A stretch of DNA of 64,000 nucleotides, from the NCBI GenBank assembly GCA_030737835.1, contig JAUJYN010000026.1, positions 1,534,507 through 1,598,506 of the forward strand, given 5' to 3'. The notes beneath the pieces are model-generated. The model saw only the letters and a program-made list of their open reading frames with translations, searched no databases and was not told the origin of the DNA. The position numbers and the translations under genes were made by a program. This document shows positions 1 to 10,209 of the stretch, piece by piece. Position 1 is the stretch's first letter, and every line of letters begins with the position of its first letter. Source of the DNA: Acorus gramineus. Its lineage: Eukaryota > Streptophyta > Magnoliopsida > Acorales > Acoraceae.

Positions 1-274
1 GCGCTCGACCCGCATAGACGCGCGTCGCGCATCGATGGGGCTCCCTAGCTATAATATGTAGATACCATGTTAATGCATGTTTTAATATGATGTAACCATG
101 CCACATTAGACCTTGTATGCTAGGGATATGCATCCATATATCATGTATAGAGGCCCATACATGCCTAGACACCATGTCCCTTGATTGGAAAGCCCCTATC
201 TATGCATGTTTCAAATTTAGTTTAATTTAATCAAATCAAAATGAGAGCGTATTGTTGTAAGCATGCCTTAGAGA

Positions 275-300
275 ATATTATAACCTTGTTGTTATAATAT
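275..300. repeat. Perfect 10-bp inverted repeat conserved in many LTRs
   Basis: ATATTATAAC, six bases, GTTATAATAT. It recurs at 29525-29550 and, with small changes, near 34090, 56840, 59205 and 62435, always shortly before the GCGCCCTGGAGGAATTC word. Confidence 0.8.
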
Positions 301-1390
301 ATGTTTCCCCGCATCTTAGTTATGCGCCCTGGAGGAATTCTTGAGAATTCATGACATTAGTAGTGTTACAAATCGTTGTCGACGGATCCAAGAGGATCGT
401 ATACGCGCGTGAGTAGGCTGTCTTCTCCTTTTGGTTGGATCCGATGTAGGGACTCCCCGGCGTTGGAAAGCTGACTTGACAGGGGGCTCCCATCTGTAGG
501 TACCTCCGATGCGTCAGACAGTGCTGATCGTGGGAGTATACCAGGTAGAGGCTACGGAGTGTGGGAGAGGCTACCGGGTGGACCAGGGGTGGAGAGCGGT
601 CTAGTCTGTCCCAAAAGACCCATGACACCCCTAAAGGGTGAGCGTGGGGTGGGTCGGCGATGTTACGACCCACTAACTTCTGTAGTTACTCCTGTATAGG
701 GACTATGACTATTTTAAGGTTAATATGAGCGTGTTGATTGTTGTTATGCATGTGTTTTGATATCTCGATAAGTGAGTATCGAGAGTAGTTGTTTTCCATT
801 GGGTTCTGCTTTGCGAACATGGGATTGTTCTCCCCTTCGTTGGATCCGATTTAGGAACTTCTCGGGTTTAGCTGTCCTGACAGAGGGCTCCCATCCGTAG
901 GTACCACCGATGCATTCAAAAGAGTACTGATCGTGGGAGTATACCAGGTAGAGGCTACCCGGGGAAAGGGCTACCAGCGAACCAAAGGTGTAGAGCGGTG
1001 AGTTGAGGAGATCGGGTTGTAGGTACTACCCGGGAGAGGGTTAACGAATGATGTTGCGGACGTGGGAATCGTTCTCCCTTTTGGTGGAGAGCGGTCTAAA
1101 TCTCTTCCAAAAGTCCCAAAAGTCTCCCTCCATGAGTGAGGGTAAGGATGAGGTGAAGAATATCGCCGCGTGACCCATTCGTTGTTCGACCGTTCCCATA
1201 GTTGTTGGGTCCGGTCCTGTATTGATGTTTAAAGGCATCGTTTGAGCAGTTATCCAGTAGTGTTGTGTAGACCAGTAAATTCGGGTCTCTTCGACCGACG
1301 GTATGGTCTCTCCCCAAAAGTCCCAAAAGACTCCCTCCGGGAGTGAGGGTGGGGGTGAGGTTGGTCGCGCCGTCGCGTGACCCAGTTATC

Positions 1391-1425
1391 CATGGGTTTC
1401 CACCCATGTTTTCCTTGAAAGGAAA
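1391..1425. repeat. Pair of adjacent hairpins in c-type LTRs
   Basis: CATGGGT-TTCC-ACCCATG (1391-1408) is followed by TTTCCTT-GA-AAGGAAA (1410-1425). The same pair, with minor changes in the first stem, occurs near 15010-15050, 20405-20440 (reverse), 30785-30822, 37243-37278, 43605-43642, 58168-58205 and 63577-63616. Confidence 0.8.
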
Positions 1426-1891
1426 TTGATTATGTATTGAACTGTAGTATGGTGATTGGTTTCCAGCCACTCACTGAGCTTGTAGCTCACCCCTCGCATA
1501 CTGTTTCTTTTCAGGGGCAGTGTTGGGCGTGGAGTTGGAGCTTTCCTGTGGCGTGGTCTTATGGGCGTGGAGCGTTCTGCCGGCGGGTGGCGAGTGCGAG
1601 GCTGTCAGCATTCCTAGAGTCATTTTATGCATTGTAAATCGTGCATGTGGCACATGTTGTATTTTCTTTGGTCTAGACTTGGCTCTCACAGGACATTGAT
1701 TGTGTATTCGGGTCTGTAATAATATTTTTGATATACAGACATTGTTTATATATTATGCTTCCGCTTTTCAGTCAGTTATCATTATCTTGCTTTGCCGCCT
1801 TGTGTATTGTTGTTGGAGTCTTTATTGACCTCAGGTATTGATAGCTGATATTTTATTATTGCCACGTCTCGGGGACGCCTGGGGCGTGACA

Positions 1892-2561
1892 CAGTCAATT
1901 CTGCGCTGTTGAGGGACGTTGACCGGGGGACAACGAGCAATCTACTATGCCAGTAAAGCGTTAAATGGGGCAGAAACCAGGTATTCCCGCATCGAGAAAC
2001 TTGGGTTTGCCTTACTCATTTCTGCCAGCGTTAAATGGGGCAGAAACCAGGTATTCCCGCATCGAGAAACTTGAGTTTGCCTCACTCATTTCTGCCCGAA
2101 AATTACGCCATTATTTTCAAGCCCATTCGATCCATGTCGTCACCAACTCGCCTCTCAAGGCCTTACTACGAAAGACAAATGTTGAAGGGCGATTGCTGAA
2201 GTGGGCAGTGGAGTTATCTGCTTTTGATATCCACATCATCCCATGAATATGATCAAAGGGCAGGTGGTTGCAGACATCATCGCCGACCTCATGCCTGTCG
2301 AGCAACAGGTCTTCACCATCTTCGACTTCAGGCCAGTTCCTTGGACATTCCATGTCGATTGGGCGTCCAATCGAAGAGGGGCAGGAGCAGGGTTGATCCT
2401 ATGAAGTGAGGACGGATTTATGTTCGAACATGCGATCAAGCTTGGCTTCCACCAATGAAGCTGAATATGAGACCCTGATCGCACGTTTGGAGTTTGCTGT
2501 AGATCTCTCCGTGTGTAAATTAGTGATCTACAGTGATTCTCATCTTGTGGTTTGCTAGAGT
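1892..2561 (+). pseudogene. Tat-lineage Ty3/gypsy pol fragment: RNase H and archaeal-type RNase H (left half)
   Basis: Broken reading frames encode a retroelement RNase H with KALNGAETRYSRIEKL and RLLKWAVELSAFDIHI, which are typical of the plant Tat lineage. From about 2240 a second, archaeal-type RNase H follows, with WTFHVDWASN and NEAEYETLIARLEFA. Two RNase H domains in series are characteristic of Tat elements. The frame is destroyed by a 70-bp tandem duplication (1957-2096) and by in-frame stops. The domain is cut at 2561 by the solo LTR at 2562-15524 and resumes at 15525 in the same orientation. No functional product is expected. Confidence 0.85.
1957..2096 (+). repeat. 70-bp tandem duplication inside the Tat RNase H
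   Basis: Two copies of a unit beginning AGCGTTAAATGGGGCAGAAA start at 1957 and 2027. They differ at only a few bases. The 70-bp period is not a multiple of three, so the duplication shifts the RNase H frame. Confidence 0.9.
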
Positions 2562-3108
2562 TGTTATACCTGTGTCATTTGGAGCTTTATATTTTTCGAT
2601 CGGAGTTGCTAAAATTTTGGTTTTTAGCTACATGCGGGAGTTGGAGTACTCTGATTGAAAATCTAACTGCATATTATGGGTCCTGGTACCATTTTGTACT
2701 ATCCATAAAAATTTCATCGAATTCTGGTAACGTTTTAAAAAATATACAGTTCCGAACTGTATCCGGGTTTTGAGTGTTCTTGGTTTGGTTGGTCGAATAG
2801 TGTTAGATATTTTGGTGAATATGGTGACCTTTGGTAACCTCACCCTGCTTGCTTAAGGGTTAAGCAACCTTTGGTTATTTTTGAGTGTTAGAGGGTGAGA
2901 AAAGGCTTAAGTTCACCCCCCTTTTCTTTCCTTCTCATCACCCCCTCAAGTGAGAAAAATCCCTCACTCTCTTACTCTCTCTCACTCTCGTCTCCCTCTC
3001 CCTCTCCCTCTCTGTTTTTTGTGTGTGTGTGTGTGTGTTTTTAAAGGAGGAAAAGAAGAAAAAGAAGCAGTAGAGAGAGTGAAAAAGGGTGAGTGTGTGT
3101 GTTGTTGT

Positions 3109-5003
3109 TGTCACGCCCCAGGGCGACCGTCCCCGAAACGCGGCAAGTGTATATATGATATCAGCAGTCTATACAGGAGGTCAATAATATACCCTAAACA
3201 ACATCAATAATAACAACACTGAAAACAATGAGGCTGACATGATATATACACAAATAGCGGAAGCTAAAAGACTGAATCTGTAAATCAAAGACATATTACA
3301 GACTCGATACATAATCAACTGTCATGTGAGAGCCAATATATACAACGACATCCAAATATAATACAAACACGTGCCCAAGCGCGGAATATAATACATACAA
3401 TCAAAAGGGATGCTAATAGCCTCTAAAACTCGCGGGACGTGGCGCTGCTCCGCTACTGATGAAGTCACCGGGGAGCTCCTCCTCTAGATCCGACTCAGAT
3501 AACACTGGAGAATAATAATTATGCGAGGGGTGAGCCACACGCTCAGTGAATAGCACAACCCATGCATCACAGTTTATATTAACCACAATAATCATTCAAG
3601 CCTCAAAGTGCCAAGAACTAAACAATCCAGTGGGTCGCTATCTCGCCGACCCACTACACCCTCACCCTCACCCCTCAATATGGTGACATAAGATATTGGG
3701 ACTGACTACACAAATCTAGCGGGTCGCTACATCGCCAACCCACTACACCCTCACCCTCACCCCTCAATATGGTGACATAGGATATTGGGACTGACTAGGC
3801 TGTTGGTCACCCTTGGTCCACCGATAGTCTCTCCTCCACTCCGTAGCCGCTTGGACACTCCCACATTCAGTACAGTCCGTCCCAAATCAGGAGGTGCCTA
3901 CTGATGGGAGCCCTCTCACGGGACGGCCTATCTAACGCTGGGGCAGTCTCTACACGGATCCAACGAAGGAAACAGAACAGCCTATCCATACGCATATGAT
4001 CCACTCGGATCCGCCGACAACACATCTCAACAACTCTAATGTCATGAATTCTTCAGAATTCCTCCAGGGCGCATAACCAAGATGCGGGGAACATATAATA
4101 CAATTACAAGGATATAATATTATTGGGAAAAGAAACCTTGAGAGGGCAGCATGAGGTCCCGATATAGGACATCCCGACAACCAAACAAGGAACACGGAGT
4201 ACCCTAGCCCGGGTCTCAATGTTGACCTCGCAAGGCCCCTCCCTATAATATTATCTAAGACATGCTAATAATCATATGCTAGCATTTAATTTAATAAATT
4301 AAACTAGTTGGACATATGCATGGTCGAGGCTTCCTAGCATGAGAACAGGGTAACAGGATGCATGGCTCTTACACATATCCTAAGGGTGCAAGTCCCTAAC
4401 ATACACGGTCTAGGGTAGCATGCATACTACATTTTAATCATGCTTGCATGGATTACACATTACACAAGTTAATATTAACCATGGTGCCCCAGGGGAGGAC
4501 GGTATACGCCCAAGTGCATATAGCGCCTCCCTACTGGGTTGGATTGTCCCACTCACCGATAGCCGGGTCGTCTCGCGACCGTCTGTCAGAATCTGCAAAA
4601 TAGGGTAATCAATTCGGTGAGTAAAATACACAAATACACCAAAAATACTCTAAAAATACACAACACTCGGGCAAACGTACATACGGCCTGTACGCACGCG
4701 AGCCCGAGCACCCCGGCTCACTCGACCCCCCGGGCAGCCGTACGCACGCCCCCGGGCAGCCGTACGCAGGGCCATACCAAAAATTCTGAAACGTTACTAG
4801 AATCCGATGAAATTTTCGTGAGTGGCTTGGAATGGCACCAGGACACATAATATGCAGTTAGATTTTCAATCGGAGCCCTCAAACTCAGGGTGATAGCTAA
4901 AAGCCCAAAATTTTAGCGGTTCCGATTGAAAAATGAAAAAACCCGAAAACTGCCAGAATGTCCCAACGGTTACTAGAAGGTTAAAAGTGACACATATATA
5001 ACA
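3109..5003 (-). mobile_element. Reverse-oriented solo LTR, type I-a, with internal deletion; target duplication GTTGT
   Basis: The segment starts TGTCACGCCCCAGGGCG (reverse complement of an a-type tail) and ends CACATATATAACA (reverse complement of a type I head). GTTGT flanks it at 3104-3108 and 5004-5008. The LTR at 45875-49220 is the same type but about 1.45 kb longer. The present copy lacks most of the GC-rich block, and its remnant is at about 4690-4770. It carries two copies of the hairpin-bearing minisatellite (about 3630-3790). Confidence 0.93.
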
Positions 5004-6440
5004 GTTGTTGTTGTAGTTGTTGTTGTTTCTCTTCTCTCTATGTCCCTCTCATTCCCCCTTCACACCCCTGTTTTCAGCGATGAAGGGCTTGAGGAGATGC
5101 TGATGAGGTGGTGGTAGTGGTGGTTGAGGTGGTCGTGGGTGTGTCGAGAACCCCGCATCTCCCCATTTCCCTCCCCCTCTTTTGGTAAGGCAGATCTCTG
5201 TCTTGTAAAGATATCTGTGTAACTAGTAAGTAGAGGCATATTTTTGGGTTTGTGTCTTCATGTGATATGATCATCTATGTGTCTAGTTGTTATATATGAA
5301 ATTTAGGGTCATTATGATATCTGTGTTGTATGTTAGAACCTGTTTTACATGGCCTGTCCAGATTCGCGTGGGAATTGACCTGCTTCTGGAAATAATTTAT
5401 TTTGGGCTTGTAGAAGCAAGATTAAGTTATAATGTTATCATGGATTATGATCCCAACAAGTTAGAGAATGTGTATGATTTATTTCATAATTTTTGGATGT
5501 GTATTTGACGCCGTGGAGATCAATTAGTAGGGCTGGTTGCAGCAAGTTTAGCAGTTTTGCTCGATTGTGTGTCAAGGAGTTGTTATGCATGTTGTGGAAA
5601 GTTTCAGGAGTTAGGGTCTTCATGAAGTAGGCTTATATGTGTGTCACGAGGTTCCATATTTTTATTGTGGATCATTGGTTGTGTTTTGCAGCTCTCGTAG
5701 ACCGGACGTGTGGCAATCCAGGTATCGGTGAGTAGTTTGATCCAACCCTTCTGGAAGCATTGGATGCACATAGACATGCATCGCGCATCCGTTGGGCACC
5801 CTGACTATACTACTTATTTAGATAAGTAGAATGGTCATGTCTAACCCATAATATGCTAGATATTTGCATGCTACGTTAGTTAGCTCGTATATTGTGTAGA
5901 ACCTCCTATTCTATCATATACTTGCCTATGTATCATATTCATGTCAGAATTATTATGTTGCATGCGCCCTTCGTGCATGGGCATGCGTGATGTGTGTTAA
6001 TATGAATGTATAGAATATGCATGCCTTAGGTAGTCTCTTTTTATAGTATTACCTCCCTATGTTAGTAATATCTAGCCTGATTAAATGTGTGTTAATAACC
6101 GGGTGCATACTTAATATTCCCTGATTATAAGACTAGAGGACGTGGTATGGTTGTTGCACTCATCTTGTTGGGAAAAAGCTATGACCAACTTCCGAAGAGG
6201 ATGAGACTTTCTCTTTCTCTCGCCCTCTCTTTTTGCGTAAACTGAGTAAGTAGATGTGGCTCCTACTTGACTCAGGTCCGCTTGGGATTATCGGCATGCA
6301 CCGGTTGGTGCGCGAGATTGCGCTTAACCCTTCCCTCTTAAGTTGGTGATACCCAACGCATATTAGGGTAATGCTTGTATGCGTGCATGCATATTATTTT
6401 AGGCCATGCCTAGTATGTATGTTATATATATATATATATA

Positions 6441-6999
6441 GAGTAACGATATGCTGCGGACGTGCGGACGAGGTCGCCGTGCGGATCTAATCTCGACCGT
6501 CCGATCGAGCACGATCGGACGGTCCAAAAAAAAAAAAAAAAAAATTCACTCGACGACTCTCTCTCTCGCGACTCTCTCTCTCTCTCTGACTCTGTCTCCC
6601 CTCTCTCGAAAAAAAAAAACACGGACGACCTCTCTCTCGCGACTCTCTCTCTCTCTCTCTAACTCTCTCTCCCTCTCTCGACTCTCTCTCGACTCTGTCT
6701 CCCTCTCTCGACTCTCTTTGCCGGCGACCATCGGCGAGCACCCGCGACCACCCGCGACACCCGCGAGCATCGGCGACCACCCGCGAGCATCGGCGACCAC
6801 CCGCGACCATCGGCGAGGTTGAGCTCTCTGTCTCTCTCTCTCTCTCTCTCTCTATGATTAGGGTTTTTATCTAGGGTTTGTGATGTTTAGGGTTTCATCC
6901 TTTAGGGTTTGTGATGATTGGGTGTTTTTTTATCTAGGGTTTTTGGTGATTGGGGTTTTTCATCTAGGGTTTGTGATGATTGGGGATTTTTTATGTCTT
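6441..6999 (+). repeat. Left terminal inverted repeat of the MULE
   Basis: From the outer end inwards it holds a unique ~80-bp segment, a poly-A run, CTCTCTCGCGACTCTC-type microsatellite, a second poly-A run, repeats of CACCCGCGA and CATCGGCGA (about 6725-6815), a CT run, and a block with many AGGGTTT motifs (about 6858-6985). The order matches the complement of 13301-13839 with small length changes in the simple repeats. Confidence 0.92.
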
Positions 7000-7746
7000 G
7001 AAAAAATATTTTTATCTTGATTGGGGATAATGGTAATAGATTATTTTTTTCTATCTTGATCTGTACTTGAATAATCATTTGGATATTGTTATTTTTGATA
7101 GGCTTGTTGTATTTGACGATAATCCATTCATGTTTCAAAACATTAAGAATTTACTAGTGATAATATTACTTTTCTTGAAAGTGTTTTAAATTTGATCTAA
7201 ATATGACATTGTTCTTCCTATCTATTATGAAGGGCCTACCACTTTGCATTAAAAAAAAATAGCTTGTTACATTTTCTAATTGGACTCATCACTATTTTTA
7301 CTTTGCATTAAATAGCTTCTTGTTTCATTTTCTAATTAGACTCATCACTAATTTTTTTCATGCTCGGGGCATCTTAATTATTTTTTTTCTTGTGAATTTA
7401 ATTTTTGGATATTAGTTGACATTTTGAAAATTCTGGCATAGTTTTATTGGGATTTTTTCCAATCGATAAGAAATGTTCTGGATATTAGATCATTACTGCC
7501 CTGTTTTGTTGGTGGTATTCTATGCTAGATTTTGATTTCTTTCTGGATTAGATTTTGATTTTGATTTTAGAATTTGATTTCTTATCAGCAACACTTATGG
7601 CTCAAGGTAGACATACTTTATGTGTGGGGGCACTAAAAGCTTTTAATTCAGATAATGTGCTTATATTTCTTTATTATGTTATTATGCTTATACATAAAGT
7701 CGTTTTTTTCAGTTCCTACTGTGCAATTCGTTACCTATCATAGAAC

Positions 7747-8190
7747 ATGTCTGAAATGGCATCATCAAGCAACAAATATTCCTCCACAAACAAGGCTTGT
7801 GAACTGAGTTTCAAAAATAGAGTTTGCTATTGTCGGTGTAAAGCAGCCATAAAATGTTCTGAGTCTGATAAGAATCCAGATAAATTATACTACACTTGTA
7901 TGGGATTAAATGAGAGAAAATGTAAATTTTTTGAATGGGTGTATCCGTATAATGGTGTGGAATATGCAAACAAGCATGGTGAAGCTCTATCAATTCAAGA
8001 AGAATCATCAAGACAAGAGGTGGGAATTTCTTCTAATCAGTTTTCAAAACTGCAAAGCGAACTTGTGGAGCTCAAGACTGCCCAAGTTTTAATGAAGTCG
8101 GCTATAGAGGATATAAGGAGCATAATAAAACTTGTGTTTTTATTCTTACTTGTTGTAATTTGTGCAATTTTATTTAGAACAAATGTGTAA
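7747..8190 (+). CDS. GRF-type zinc-finger protein with coiled coil and C-terminal membrane segment (MULE accessory gene)
   Basis: An uninterrupted 147-residue frame. A GRF-type zinc finger spans residues 27-65: the cysteines are C29, C31, C51 and C59, with the family's KFFEW motif after the last one (59-64). A helical, coiled-coil-like stretch follows (about 95-122), then a hydrophobic segment FLFLLVVICAILF (131-143) with only four residues after it, consistent with a tail anchor. Known: GRF fingers bind nucleic acid and many plant GRF proteins share this small finger/coil/anchor plan. Inferred: it is a passenger or accessory gene of the MULE, since it lies between the TIRs and converges on the transposase gene about 2 kb away. 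The start is the first ATG after in-frame stops, and a second ATG lies three codons on. Upstream introns are possible but not shown. Confidence 0.8.
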   Translation: MSEMASSSNKYSSTNKACELSFKNRVCYCRCKAAIKCSESDKNPDKLYYTCMGLNERKCKFFEWVYPYNGVEYANKHGEALSIQEESSRQEVGISSNQFSKLQSELVELKTAQVLMKSAIEDIRSIIKLVFLFLLVVICAILFRTNV

Positions 8191-10209
8191 CTTTTATTCA
8201 TATTGTAATCATTTTGAATATTAGTTTAGATTATGCAATGTTGTGGGTTCTGATCTTGTACTGAAACTTGATGGTTCAAATTATGTAATTAATAGAAGGT
8301 GTTAAGTAGATTATGTAATGAATGGATGGTGTTGTGTTGGTTTTGATTTTGTCATTCAAGTAAGCTTTGTTATTCATTGATACCTTAGCCATGCTTTCAT
8401 TTTCAGTGTTTTGGTTCTTTATATTATATTATATTGTTTCCACATATTTGCTCTGAGAGCTGAAACAATGGTGGGGGATTGGAAAATGTATGTTCAAAGA
8501 CTAAATGGAATGAGTTCAAAGCATGTTTTGATACTGCCAAGGACTGCGCAGATAAACCCAGAATTAAATTGGGATGAAAAATAAATAAATGAGTTCAAAA
8601 CATTGTCATTCTTGCTAATCACTACCATTACATGAGTTCAAAGCAGAAAGAACAATGGCAGCAGCAGAAGCAATAGCAGCAACAATAGCAGCAGGAGCAA
8701 GGGCAGCAGGTGCAGCAGCTCCAGTTGCAGCACCACAAGAAGCAGGAGCTGATCACGTCTTTTGATAGTAACATGATGTTTTCTTTCATCAGGGACAACA
8801 GGTTACTTGTTGTGCCAGATCCCATAGTTGTGGATCTTAGTCGGGTTCTTCTCAAATATCTAAACAAACAGAATGGGAGGAGAAAATGGAAAAGCATGCA
8901 ATCAATTTTCACAATGTGTCAATGTGTAAAGGACCTAAACTGATTGTAAAAATAAACTCAAGTAAACATGAATCGACAGGACCTTTCTCCCAAAAATAAA
9001 CGACAAGACAATTTGGAAATATTTACCAGTACCATTAAATTCAGACCAGCAGATGATGATCACTTTTGAAATACACAGATAAAAATACATATTCATAATT
9101 TCATATCACTTTTATGTATTCATCAGCCTCCCAAATACCTCATGAACATGTCAGGTTATCATATATTGGGACCACCTTACATATGAAGCCTACGTCCTAG
9201 AGGTGAACCACCTGTGAGAATAAATGACTGGCTCCAAGAATTGCTGCCTAGTTTTTCATTCATTGAAGAAAACAAAACAATGCTGCAAACAGTAAGCACA
9301 AAATCCTGTGTCTTAAGGGCTAACAGAACAATCCAAAAAGTCATAACTTCAACCTAGTGAAGCACATCAATTAAACCATGCCTGGTTCCCAAATTCAAGG
9401 ACATAAAGTAAGTACCCCTAAGGGGCCGTTAATGCACACGAATGACTGACTTGTACAATGCTCATCATCTTAAAGGGTGTCAATGCCAGAACAATTAAAG
9501 AAATGGCTACTCTCCATGCCCCAACAAACCAAAACTCAAAAAGTCAATTAGATTTCAAGCACAAAGGTGAAACCAACTGACACTACATAGATTCTAGAGT
9601 CCAAGGTTCTTTTTCCCTGACATTCAAACCAGCGAGAGCAGGAGGAGCAGGAGCATCAGCAGCAGGAGCAGCAGCAGCAGCAGGAGGAGCAGCAGGAGGA
9701 GCACTATGAGGAGGAGCTGCAGCAGCAGCAGCAGCAGGAGCACTAGGAGCAGGAGCAACATGAAAATGAAAATTTGTACAAGCATCAATGCAGGGAGTCA
9801 TGTTTTGTTCAAGTTTGTAACGAATACAAGAAATTCACTTAAGCCAACGGAGAGAATACATTGTTGATCAGGTAACAAATTATACCTTGTGCTTTGCCAC
9901 CTTAAGATCCATCTCCACAATCGATGGATACCCAACGAGTACCTCGAACGATCAGACTCAGACCTTGTTACTCTAGACCATAAGAAGCAAGTTACAATTC
10001 AAATAAAAAAAACATACACAATATTTTCAAATAGCAAAAATGATTGAAATCAATAGTTTGTAGGTACCTCACAAAATGGCGGAATTTTGGGTGTCTCTAT
10101 ATACCGAGGATTCTTATTGTGTGTTTCGTGCTAACCTGAAAAATATCAATTGTATCAACAAATTTAAAAAAACATATATCAATCTTAATAGAGAGTGTTT
10201 AATTTAATC
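8191..10209. other. Intergenic interval of the MULE between the convergent genes
   Basis: No intact gene is seen. Two GCA/CAG-rich trinucleotide tracts lie at about 8643-8760 and 9630-9770. They open short alanine- or glutamine-rich frames in several phases and look like microsatellites. On the minus strand, segments about 10068-10133 and 9904-9970 are bounded by acceptor-like TTTTTCAG and donor-like GAG|GTACC signals, so they could be 3' untranslated exons of the transposase gene. That is only inference. Confidence 0.5.

Larger units (their letters stand above)
1..1891 (+). mobile_element. 3' part of a long Tekay/Del-type LTR, tail type c (truncated by window start)
   Basis: This stretch matches the second half of the solo LTR at 54929-58676 in order and orientation. 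Shared landmarks are the GAATTCTTGAGAATTC palindrome near 335, the paired hairpins at 1391-1425, the acceptor-like TTTCTTTTCAG near 1510, and the terminal GGGGCGTGACA ending at 1891. It has no coding capacity. The LTR start lies outside the window, so solo versus full element cannot be decided. It abuts Tat-lineage coding sequence at 1892, so it is probably inserted in that element. Confidence 0.85.

Noticed and set aside
6451-6822. Open frames in the MULE TIRs (and 13527-13945)
   Set aside because: They consist of SLSRLSL- or RERES-type repeats from CT/GA microsatellites inside the inverted repeats.
9583-9801. Alanine/proline-rich frame on the minus strand in the MULE
   Set aside because: It is the translation of the GCA/GGA trinucleotide tract and does not continue into conserved sequence.
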